In this document: positions 1 to 5,805 of the stretch, piece after piece
Position numbering within the stretch: position 1 is the stretch's first letter
Layout of the letters: every line of letters begins with the position of its first letter
Source: an uncultured Flavobacteriaceae bacterium
Lineage (GTDB): Bacteria > Bacteroidota > Bacteroidia > Flavobacteriales > Flavobacteriaceae
DNA length: 7,790 nt
Reading direction: 5' to 3'
NCBI GenBank assembly: GCA_938074515.1
Contig: CALJFV010000183.1
Coordinates: 1 to 7,790, forward strand
Translations under genes and position numbers: made by a program
Notes under the pieces: generated by a model
What the model saw: the letters and a program-made list of their open reading frames with translations, nothing else
The model's database searches: none
Told to the model about the DNA's origin: nothing

Positions 1-23
1 AATATTTAGCTTATATTGTATCC

Positions 24-47
24 AACTTTAAAACTTTAAAACTTTAA
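24..47. repeat. Three tandem 8-bp repeats before the lipoprotein gene
   Basis: AACTTTAA occurs three times in perfect tandem immediately before the ATG at 50. The array occupies the leader or promoter region, so copy-number slippage could change spacing or translation, but this is inference. It may simply be A/T-rich leader sequence, which is common in Bacteroidota. No clear TAnnTTTG promoter is visible in the 49 bases available; the nearest is a weak TATATTG at 12-18. Confidence 0.5.
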
Positions 48-49
48 TT

Positions 50-559
50 ATGAAGAATCTCATTATTTTATCGATTACACTATTCTTATTTTCTGGGTGT
101 AATCAAGCTACAAATGACGAGTGTGAAGCCTTAGCTAAAACAAATTCTCAAACTGAGAAAAATATTGAAATCTATAAAACTGCTTGGCTTGCTTTTTTTG
201 AAACTAGAGATAGTAGTGCTATAAACACTGATAGCTTTGATGAACAAGTTACAGCAGTAACTGCCGAAGGCAATATTACTGGTATAGATGCCTTTCGTGA
301 ATATTATGGTAATTACTTAATTGGTTTTTCAGATGCTGAATTTCAATTCATCGATATTTTTGGAGATGGAGATAAAATAGTTAAGCATTGGAATTTTAAG
401 GGTACTCACGATGGAGATTTGTTCGGAATACCTGCAACGAACAACAAAGTTGATCTCAATGGAACAACAATTATTTTGATGAAGGATGGTAAAATACTTC
501 AAGAACAAGATTTTTTCGACAACTACTCTTTTCTAAAACAACTGGGATTGTTGGAGTAG
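50..559 (+). CDS. SnoaL-like (NTF2-fold) lipoprotein
   Basis: A 169-residue predicted lipoprotein. Residues 1-16 form a short hydrophobic signal peptide after one Lys, and LFSGC (13-17) is a lipobox, so Cys17 should be lipidated and the protein anchored to a periplasm-facing or surface membrane leaflet. After a short polar linker, residues about 38-165 resemble the SnoaL-like/NTF2-like fold. Family-typical pieces are a first helix with WLAFFETRD (46-54), a central strand with KHWNFKGTH (112-120), GIPAT (126-130), DGKI (146-149) and a closing QLGL (164-167). Such domains act as small-molecule isomerases or hydrolases or as binding modules; nothing here identifies a substrate, and no catalytic His/Asp pair can be assigned with confidence. 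The gene stands alone on the plus strand and ends 25 bp before a strong hairpin. The start is set by the signal peptide. The CDS is sound; the function is unknown beyond the fold. Confidence 0.85.
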   Translation: MKNLIILSITLFLFSGCNQATNDECEALAKTNSQTEKNIEIYKTAWLAFFETRDSSAINTDSFDEQVTAVTAEGNITGIDAFREYYGNYLIGFSDAEFQFIDIFGDGDKIVKHWNFKGTHDGDLFGIPATNNKVDLNGTTIILMKDGKILQEQDFFDNYSFLKQLGLLE

Positions 560-584
560 ATATATTTAGTGAAGTTTGAAAATA

Positions 585-617
585 AAAACGGTTAAACTAT
601 TATAGTTTAACCGTTTT
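585..617. terminator. Bidirectional hairpin terminator between lipoprotein gene and tRNA
   Basis: A perfect 15-bp inverted repeat, arms 585-599 and 603-617 with a 3-nt loop. The plus strand continues into TTTTATTGTTTT, and the minus strand runs into the complement of AAAATAAAAA, so both orientations have a U-rich tail. It can end the lipoprotein transcript on the plus strand and the initiator tRNA transcript on the minus strand. Confidence 0.85.
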
Positions 618-627
618 ATTGTTTTAG

Positions 628-700
<73 letters not shown>

Positions 701-708
701 ATATGCGG

Positions 709-740
709 CAAAAATACAAACAAAAGATGATACCCTGCAA
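709..740 (-). promoter_or_regulatory. Promoter of the initiator tRNA gene
   Basis: On the minus strand TATTTTTG (709-716) fits the Bacteroidota -7 consensus TAnnTTTG exactly. It is preceded by TTG (738-740) at a 21-nt spacer, close to the usual 19-21. Transcription would begin within a few bases of the mature tRNA 5' end at 700, leaving almost no leader. Confidence 0.65.
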
Positions 741-790
741 GTATATTCAATTTTAATTATAGGCCCCGGAGTCTCGCTTATAAGCAAAAA

Positions 791-816
791 AAAAGCCGCT
801 CAAATGAGCGGCTTTT
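791..816 (-). terminator. Rho-independent terminator of the proteorhodopsin gene
   Basis: Inverted repeat with arms 791-802 and 805-816, core GCCGCTC/GAGCGGC. On the minus strand it is followed by a run of nine T (786-794, partly in the stem). It begins 17 bp after the rhodopsin stop codon, as expected for a monocistronic, strongly transcribed gene. Confidence 0.9.
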
Positions 817-833
817 CTCAATCATATCGACGC

Positions 834-1562
834 TTAAGCTTCTTTTTGCTTGGCTACAGCTAGACCGTATACTACCAAACCAAATCCGATTTTGTTAACG
901 GCATCTCCAATGTTGTAAATAACATCAAGATTTAATCCGCCAAAAATTCCGTCGTACCATCCTGGAGTACCAGCCATATATCCAATTGGATAAATCGCCC
1001 ATCCTACTAGGACAAACCAACTAAGCATTTTGTGAGCGGAAAGGGTCGCGCCACCTGCAGCTTCAGCAAGCTTTTTGGCCGAGCCCATCCAGAGGTCATA
1101 CACAATAACGAAGTAAGCGATACCTGAGATAAGACCCCAGACCTGAGCATTTCCTCGGTCCACAGTTTCACCAAAATAACCTGTTACAAGCATGACAACC
1201 GAAAGGAAGATCATACGCCACATAAGAGACTTTTTCGCTCCTGCAACTTTCAGGATTAAATAAAATTCCACGCACATCAAAGGAACCGTAAGAACCCAGT
1301 CTACGTAGCGGAAAAAAGTTGGGGATTCTCCAAAAGAAGCCCAATAATCACGCATGTACCAGTAGTGTACTGCTGCAATGAAGGTGATTAAACCCGAAAC
1401 GAGAATCGAAGTTCTCCATTTGGTGTCAAATCCATTCATCGAAAGGAAAAAGAAGGCAGAAGCTGCCATCATGGCCATACATCCTACAAAGAATGTAAAA
1501 CCAACATAATCATCAGGCGCCATTTTGGACGCCATAGTTAATGTAGTTAATAATGCTGTCAT
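834..1562 (-). CDS. Proteorhodopsin, green-type light-driven proton pump
   Basis: A 242-residue, seven-helix microbial rhodopsin that should bind retinal in the inner membrane and export protons in light. Key residues, with the standard green-proteorhodopsin numbering in brackets: His66 [75] and Asp88 [97] form the counterion pair, with Arg85 [94], Thr92 [101] and proton donor Glu99 [108]. This is the D-T-E pump motif, not the NDQ sodium-pump or NTQ chloride-pump motif. Lys224 [231] in DAVNKIGFGL carries retinal. The spectral-tuning site is Met96 [105], which in flavobacterial relatives goes with green absorption. Helix 5 has Gly143 beside Trp142 (see findings). Length is normal and no long cleavable signal peptide is evident. 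ATG at 1562 was chosen because it lies about 30 nt after a good promoter; Met10 and Met14 are possible but less likely starts. The leader is A/T-rich without a Shine-Dalgarno site. It is transcribed alone and is divergent from blh. Confidence 0.97.
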   Translation of the reverse strand: MTALLTTLTMASKMAPDDYVGFTFFVGCMAMMAASAFFFLSMNGFDTKWRTSILVSGLITFIAAVHYWYMRDYWASFGESPTFFRYVDWVLTVPLMCVEFYLILKVAGAKKSLMWRMIFLSVVMLVTGYFGETVDRGNAQVWGLISGIAYFVIVYDLWMGSAKKLAEAAGGATLSAHKMLSWFVLVGWAIYPIGYMAGTPGWYDGIFGGLNLDVIYNIGDAVNKIGFGLVVYGLAVAKQKEA

Positions 1563-1593
1563 GGTTAATTAAATTTGTTTAACATAATTTTAT

Positions 1594-1623
1594 TAAAGTT
1601 AAACATTTATTTTTGTCTGGCAA
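1594..1623 (-). promoter_or_regulatory. Proteorhodopsin promoter
   Basis: On the minus strand TTG (1621-1623), exactly 19 nt, then TAACTTTA (1594-1601) matches the Bacteroidota housekeeping promoter TTG-N19-TAnnTTTG at every position except the last. The transcript would start about 25 nt before the rhodopsin ATG at 1562. The sequence between 1563 and 1667 must also hold the blh promoter on the other strand, so the two overlap or interleave. Confidence 0.7.
1608..1615 (+). promoter_or_regulatory. Candidate -7 element for blh
   Basis: TATTTTTG is an exact TAnnTTTG match on the plus strand and would give a leader of about 45 nt before the blh ATG at 1668. No TTG sits 19-21 nt upstream (nearest is 30 nt away), so the match is weak support in such A/T-rich sequence. 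It lies within the spacer of the divergent rhodopsin promoter. Confidence 0.3.
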
Positions 1624-1667
1624 ATAAAATTTTCATATTTCGTAAATTCGATCATCAATCTTTAAGA

Positions 1668-2561
1668 ATGAACAAAAATTTTAACATAATAATTACGGCA
1701 TTTGTAATTTGGATTTCCCTCTATACCAATGCTCAAATTGAGCTTCTAGCCTCAGGAATTTTTGTTCTTTCGCTGGGCCTGATGCATGGATCCAACGACA
1801 TCAATCTCTTACAGGAATTATTGATAAAAAACAAAACGCAAAAATGGATCTTGATCGGACTTTATATAAGTCTTGGGGCTACGGTGTTTATGTTATCCTT
1901 CTATTGGCGTGTGCTGGGACTTATCGTTTTTATGCTTTTTAGCAGTTACCATTTTGGAGAACAACATTTACACAATAAACTATCGGCCTCCAAAACCAAA
2001 GCAATTGATTTCACACTTTATGGCCTGGTTATTTTCTCAATGATGTTTGCCACTCATCAAAGCGATGTGCAATTCCTCATACTTCAAATGACAGGCTGGA
2101 ATATTACAGGCATTCCGCTTAATCTAATCACCCTCTATTTGGTTGGGCTATTGATTCTCTCATGGATAAGACAATACAAATTTTTTAAAAGAGAGATTTT
2201 TGAGGAAATATTCTATCTTCTTATGTTCTATGTCGTCTTTTTCAACACAGAACTTCCTTTATCTTTTGCCGTGTATTTTGTCATATGGCATGCCATACCT
2301 TCAATAAAGGATCAAATTTTAATCGAGGGTTATGCGCTCAATTACAAATCTGCTCTGCGCTACTTTAAACAAAGTTACCTCTATTGGTTGGTTTCTGTTT
2401 TTGGAATTTTCTTACTGGCTAAAGTCTACGATTACATTGGCAATGGATTATTCCCCATTTTATTCGCAGCACTTGTAGCCATAACTTTTCCTCACATTAT
2501 ATTGATTACGCGACTATTTCAAAAGTTAAATCAACCACAGAATACTAAAGAGGGACGTTGA
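1668..2561 (+). CDS. blh: Blh/Brp-family beta-carotene 15,15'-dioxygenase
   Basis: A 297-residue polytopic membrane enzyme that splits beta-carotene centrally into two retinal molecules, supplying the chromophore for the adjacent rhodopsin. Family signatures are visible in order: GLMHGSND (37-44, His40), SSYHFGEQ (92-99, His95), WHAIPS (207-212, His208) and TFPHIILI (273-280, His276). The four histidines are the expected non-haem iron ligands. Hydrophobic helices alternate across the whole length. The reading frame stays open upstream to 1575, but ATG at 1668 is preferred: the extra 31 residues lack family resemblance and would extend over the rhodopsin promoter, while MNKNFNIIITAF starts directly with a first membrane segment. 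It is divergent from the rhodopsin gene with about 105 bp between starts. Its last 17 nt overlap the convergent tolC remnant. The beta-carotene synthesis genes are not in view. Confidence 0.93.
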   Translation: MNKNFNIIITAFVIWISLYTNAQIELLASGIFVLSLGLMHGSNDINLLQELLIKNKTQKWILIGLYISLGATVFMLSFYWRVLGLIVFMLFSSYHFGEQHLHNKLSASKTKAIDFTLYGLVIFSMMFATHQSDVQFLILQMTGWNITGIPLNLITLYLVGLLILSWIRQYKFFKREIFEEIFYLLMFYVVFFNTELPLSFAVYFVIWHAIPSIKDQILIEGYALNYKSALRYFKQSYLYWLVSVFGIFLLAKVYDYIGNGLFPILFAALVAITFPHIILITRLFQKLNQPQNTKEGR

Positions 2562-3090
2562 GTAACTGCCCGCAAGCTTGCAGATAGGTCAACTCTGACA
2601 ACTTTGCTTGATACTTAGCCATATTGGCATTCATTCGGGCATTAAGCAAATTGATCTGCGCTTGGCGCAATTCCAAAGAAGTCAACTGCCCTAGTCTAAA
2701 TCGATCAAGAGAGCGATCATAATTATTCTGTGCGGTACTTATGGCGCGTTCCAAAAGCTCAAAGACTTTTTTCCGGTTTAAAAAGTCCCCATAAGTGTTG
2801 GCAACATCTCTGTCAACTTGAATTTTGATTTCTTCCAAAGCCAATTCCTGGGTTTCGAGATTAATCTTGGAATTTTTCACTGCAGTGCGATTCGCCCCAC
2901 CATCAAAAATATTCCAACTCATTTGTAGTCCCGCAGAAAATCCAGAACTGATATTTTTGGTGGCAAACCCTGTGGTGGGAAAGAGTCCTTCATTCCAGCC
3001 ATACGCGCTTAATTGCTTATTTGATTCTGCAATAAGAACACGCACATTCTCAGATTTTGCCGTCTTTTTCATGGCCCGGTTTAAACTCAC
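2545..3090 (-). pseudogene. TolC-family outer-membrane efflux protein, C-terminal remnant
   Basis: An open frame of 181 codons from a GTG that encodes only the last 160-175 residues of a TolC/OEP-type protein, a family normally about 420-480 residues. Recognisable parts are the second beta-hairpin zone FSAGLQMSWNIFDGG (51-65), the helix after it (AVKNSKINLETQELALEE), and the closing RFRLGQLTSLELRQAQINLL...NARMNANMAKYQAKLSELTYLQACGQLLN, typical of the periplasmic coiled-coil barrel. The signal peptide and the first structural repeat are missing, so it cannot be exported or form a channel. Homology fades near 3060-3070, exactly where the adaptor remnant in another frame ends. I infer a deletion scar. 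The stop overlaps the end of blh tail-to-tail by 17 nt. The frame itself is otherwise intact, suggesting a fairly recent loss. Confidence 0.8.
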
Positions 3091-3335
3091 GGGTTCCGTT
3101 TTTCAAAATTCCTTGGACTTCAGAAAATAACTCAAATCGGTCTTTTGCCATTAATAAACCGTTTGTCGCTATTGAAATTGGCACTTGGCCATTTTGTGCC
3201 GTCTCAGCAAAAACTGTTTTCACTACTTTTTTGGCCGGAGGTTTTACGCGATTGTTGCTGCTGACCAAATAATTGGCATACAAGACAGAACCCAGTATGA
3301 TGACAATCGCAATGACGGTATTAATTATTTTACAT
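3050..3335 (-). pseudogene. RND efflux periplasmic adaptor (HlyD/MFP family), N-terminal remnant
   Basis: The minus-strand frame from about 3331 to 3074 encodes a membrane anchor (KIINTVIAIVIILG followed by SVLYANYLV), a linker, then SIATNGLLMAKDRFELFSEV and QGILKNGTREFKPG. That is the start of a flavobacterial RND-type membrane-fusion protein, where this last piece is the first half of the lipoyl-like domain. Such adaptors are usually about 350-400 residues; only some 85 remain before the frame runs into unrelated residues and a TGA at 3050. The start is also damaged. The only fitting ATG (3333-3335) is followed by one extra T at 3332; without it the codons would read on as ATG-AAA-ATA-ATT. 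With it the ATG leads straight to a TAA. An alternative TTG at 3283 would cut the membrane anchor. Two independent lesions make this a pseudogene. Confidence 0.78.
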
Positions 3336-3425
3336 ACCGAAGAAATGTGTTTTAAATTATGCTCAATTCGTTGTTCTTAAAATTAAGGGCTTTACTCAAT
3401 GATATCGTTAAACTTATTACAAAAA

Positions 3426-5345
3426 TTATAACTGTTCCAGGTCAAAACTCACTGATTCCCATTCCCCCATCAAAGACTCAAGCGAAGATTTTTTGTCTTC
3501 ATATTTCTTGTAAAAGTCATCTTGCGTACTTAGTAATTCAGGATTGTTTGCTAAATCTTGATCAAGTCGATTGATTTCTGCCTCTAGGGTTTGAATGTCC
3601 CGTTCAATCTGACTCAACTTATTGGCAAGGGATTTTTTCTTTTTCTGTTCTTTATAGCTCAGTGCAGAATCATTTTTATTTTTTTGTTTCACCGGCCCGT
3701 CAGACTGAAGTGTTCTCTTTTCTGCTTCTCGCAAATTACCCAAATTACGCTCCCCTAGGAAAAAGTCAATATCCCCTAAATATTCTTTTAAATGGCCCTC
3801 TTTGAATTCATAGACAACCTCTGTCAAACCTTGCAAAAAATCTCTATCATGAGAGACCAGGATGAGTGTTCCTTGGAAGCGCATGAGGGCCTGCTTTAAA
3901 ACATTCTTTGATTTAATGTCTAAATGGTTTGTGGGCTCATCCATGACCAGCACGTTTAGCGGCTGCAACAGTAATTTAGCCAACGCCAGTCGATTGCGCT
4001 CTCCACCAGACAGCACTCTGACATATTTATCCACCTCTTCACCCCGAAACAAAAAAGCCCCTAAAATATCTCTTACTTTAGGACGTGTATTTTGATCTGC
4101 GGCATAGATCATCGTTTCCTCTACGGTCTTATTCCCGTCTAAATATTCCGCTTGATTTTGGGCGAAATAACCTATGTCTACATTATGTCCTAGGGTCAGC
4201 GAACCTTGATATGATATCGCTTCGACCATGATTTTGGCCAAAGTCGATTTACCTTGACCATTTTGTCCAACAAAAGCAATTTTATCTCCTCGAGAAATTC
4301 GGAGATCGACCCCAGTGAGTACAGACTTATCACCATAATTCTTGGCGATTTGCTCTAAAATGAAAACAACTTTACCCGGGTCTCTTGATACCGGAAAATT
4401 AAGGCTCATTACAGCATTATCATCTTCGTCCACCTCAATTATATCCATGCGATCCAACTTTTTAATCAAGGACTGCGCCATAGAGGCTTTTGAGGCCTTT
4501 GCGCGAAATTTTTCAATCAAACGCTCAGTTTGCTCAATCTGCTTTTGCTGATTTTTTTGAATTGACATTTGCTGCGTACGGCGCTCTTCACGCGCCACCA
4601 AGTACTTAGAATAAGGCAATTTCATGTCATACATTCTGCCCGTGGACAACTCTATGGTTCGATTGGTGACATTGTCTAAAAACATCTTGTCATGACTCAC
4701 CAAAACCACAGCGCCAGGATAACTGTTTAGAAAATCTTCTAACCACAAAATCGATTCAATATCCAAGTGATTGGTCGGCTCATCGAGTAAGAGAATATCA
4801 TGTTGTTGGAGCAGTAATTTGGCCAATTCAATCCGCATGCGCCATCCTCCTGAAAAGGTATCGGTCATTTGGTTAAAATCCTCTCGGGTAAACCCAAGAC
4901 CTGACAAGATTCGCTCAGTCTCGCCCTGATAAACATAGCCTCCATGTATTTCGTATTGATGCTGAACATCACTTAACGCCTCGATTAGATCCGTATAGGC
5001 CTGACTCTCATAATCGGTTCTCTCGGCAAGTGAGGTATTAATCCGTTCAAGCTTTTGCTCAAATCCTTGTAGAAGCTCAAAAGCCACATAGGCCTCCTGA
5101 AGTACCGTTCGTCCTTGTTCAAAATCAATATCTTGTCTGAGATATCCAACAGAAATTTCCTTATCGGTTGCAATCTGTCCTGTATCATACTCTTGAGCCC
5201 CCGCAATTATCTTTAATAGTGTAGATTTTCCAGCACCATTTTTTCCAATAAGCCCAATACGGTCCCCGCCTTTTAATTGAAGCGTGACCCCTTCAAACAA
5301 GGGTGTTCCTTGAAAAGAAACAGATAAGTTATGAATATTAAGCAT
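3426..5345 (-). CDS. ABC-F family ATPase (translation factor type, Uup/EttA-like)
   Basis: A 639-residue soluble protein with two ABC nucleotide-binding domains and no membrane segments, the layout of ABC-F proteins. These bind the ribosomal E site and adjust translation or relieve stalling. Domain 1: Walker A GKNGAGKST (34-42), signature FSGGWR (164-169), Walker B ILLLDEP (184-190), H-loop His218. A charged linker with many Gln/Lys/Arg follows (about 250-315), matching the P-site tRNA interaction motif. Domain 2: Walker A GQNGQGKST (360-368), LSGGER (445-450), VLVMDEP (465-471), His499. Both catalytic Glu (189, 470) are present. Residues about 571-639 form a Lys/Glu-rich coiled coil like the C-terminal domain of Uup. 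ATG at 5345 is chosen because MLNIHNLSVSF begins the first strand; the 29 residues possible upstream are non-homologous and overlap the DUF983 promoter region. It is divergent from DUF983, and 90 bp separate its stop from the efflux remnant. An antibiotic-resistance ABC-F cannot be excluded, but a housekeeping role is likelier. Confidence 0.95.
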   Translation of the reverse strand: MLNIHNLSVSFQGTPLFEGVTLQLKGGDRIGLIGKNGAGKSTLLKIIAGAQEYDTGQIATDKEISVGYLRQDIDFEQGRTVLQEAYVAFELLQGFEQKLERINTSLAERTDYESQAYTDLIEALSDVQHQYEIHGGYVYQGETERILSGLGFTREDFNQMTDTFSGGWRMRIELAKLLLQQHDILLLDEPTNHLDIESILWLEDFLNSYPGAVVLVSHDKMFLDNVTNRTIELSTGRMYDMKLPYSKYLVAREERRTQQMSIQKNQQKQIEQTERLIEKFRAKASKASMAQSLIKKLDRMDIIEVDEDDNAVMSLNFPVSRDPGKVVFILEQIAKNYGDKSVLTGVDLRISRGDKIAFVGQNGQGKSTLAKIMVEAISYQGSLTLGHNVDIGYFAQNQAEYLDGNKTVEETMIYAADQNTRPKVRDILGAFLFRGEEVDKYVRVLSGGERNRLALAKLLLQPLNVLVMDEPTNHLDIKSKNVLKQALMRFQGTLILVSHDRDFLQGLTEVVYEFKEGHLKEYLGDIDFFLGERNLGNLREAEKRTLQSDGPVKQKNKNDSALSYKEQKKKKSLANKLSQIERDIQTLEAEINRLDQDLANNPELLSTQDDFYKKYEDKKSSLESLMGEWESVSFDLEQL

Positions 5346-5352
5346 TGAGTAA

Positions 5353-5360
5353 CAAAGGTA
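5353..5360 (-). promoter_or_regulatory. Candidate -7 element for the ABC-F gene
   Basis: TACCTTTG on the minus strand fits TAnnTTTG exactly, but no TTG lies at 19-21 nt (a TTTG is only 14 nt upstream). It ends 7 bp before the ABC-F ATG at 5345, which would make the message nearly leaderless. Weak call. Confidence 0.3.
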
Positions 5361-5363
5361 ACA

Positions 5364-5392
5364 TTTGAGTCGTGCAAAGATGCTTAAATTTG
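5364..5392 (+). promoter_or_regulatory. Promoter of the DUF983 gene
   Basis: TAAATTTG (5385-5392) is an exact TAnnTTTG match with TTTG (5364-5367) 17 nt upstream, slightly closer than usual. It would give a leader of about 15 nt before the ATG at 5413. This supports 5413 over the in-frame ATG at 5365, which would lie upstream of the promoter. Confidence 0.5.
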
Positions 5393-5412
5393 TCTTGGCA
5401 AAAAAAAAGAAA

Positions 5413-5805
5413 ATGAATCTATTCAAAGGCACAAAACTCTACAGCATTTTCATGGGAAGTTGTCCGGTTTGTCATGGCGGGCCAATGTATCAAAGCTCAA
5501 GGGCCTATCAGCCGTCCAAGACCTTACTCATGCATGAACACTGTCCAAATTGTGGTGTGAAATACAAAATAGAACCGTCATTTTTTTACGGGGCTATGTA
5601 TGTGAGCTATGCCGTTGGAGTAGCATTTGCCATAACCATATTCATCATCAGCTACTTTCTATTATCACTGGAGCGTTTACAAACATTTTTTGCGATTTCA
5701 GCGGTACTTGTGCTGAGTCTTCCCATCATTTTGCGTCTTTCAAGAAATATTTGGATTAATTTTTTCTTTAGTTACGACCCCGCTAAAGTCAAAAAAAGCG
5801 ATTGA
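5413..5805 (+). CDS. DUF983 family zinc-ribbon membrane protein
   Basis: A 130-residue protein. An N-terminal zinc ribbon, with CPVC and CPNC pairs about 28 residues apart (first Cys near residue 17, second pair near 44-47), is followed by two membrane helices (about 60-85 and 91-112). The conserved GSCPVCHGGPMY and CPNCGVKYKIEPSFFYGAMYVSY identify DUF983, a family of unknown function common in Bacteroidota and Alphaproteobacteria. The start at 5413 is preferred because family members begin close to a segment like LFKGTKLYSIFMG, and a good promoter lies between it and the earlier ATG at 5365. An A-rich AAAAAAGAAA precedes the ATG. It is divergent from ABC-F, and its final 17 nt overlap the 3' end of the convergent oxidoreductase gene. 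Confidence 0.88.
   Translation: MNLFKGTKLYSIFMGSCPVCHGGPMYQSSRAYQPSKTLLMHEHCPNCGVKYKIEPSFFYGAMYVSYAVGVAFAITIFIISYFLLSLERLQTFFAISAVLVLSLPIILRLSRNIWINFFFSYDPAKVKKSD

Noticed and set aside
24..47. CRISPR-like or regulatory repeat array
   Set aside because: There are only three 8-bp A/T-rich units with no spacers; it is listed as a simple tandem repeat.
776..785. Palindrome GCTTATAAGC as an operator
   Set aside because: A single 10-bp palindrome between a terminator and a tRNA promoter, with no second copy near the other promoters in the window, is not enough to support a regulator site.
834..1562. Sodium-pump or chloride-pump rhodopsin
   Set aside because: The motif residues are Asp88, Thr92 and Glu99 (D-T-E), not N-D-Q or N-T-Q, so a proton pump is the supported call.
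1575..1667. N-terminal extension of blh from an ATG at 1575
   Set aside because: The 31 extra residues show no family resemblance and the frame would cover the whole rhodopsin promoter; ATG at 1668 starts directly before the first membrane segment.
2825..3272. Plus-strand open frames opposite the efflux remnants
   Set aside because: They are antisense to recognisable adaptor and TolC coding sequence and resemble no protein family I know.
3359..3574. Small plus-strand frame over the ABC-F 3' end
   Set aside because: It overlaps the clear ABC-F coiled-coil coding region and lacks a signal peptide, domain or leader; it is a frame shadow.
5365..5412. Earlier ATG for DUF983
   Set aside because: A TTTG/TAAATTTG promoter lies at 5364-5392, downstream of this ATG, and the Lys-rich extension is not typical of the family.
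5346..5432. 29-residue N-terminal extension of the ABC-F protein
   Set aside because: It is Phe-rich and non-homologous, overlaps the divergent DUF983 start, and the ABC domain begins normally at the Met encoded at 5345.
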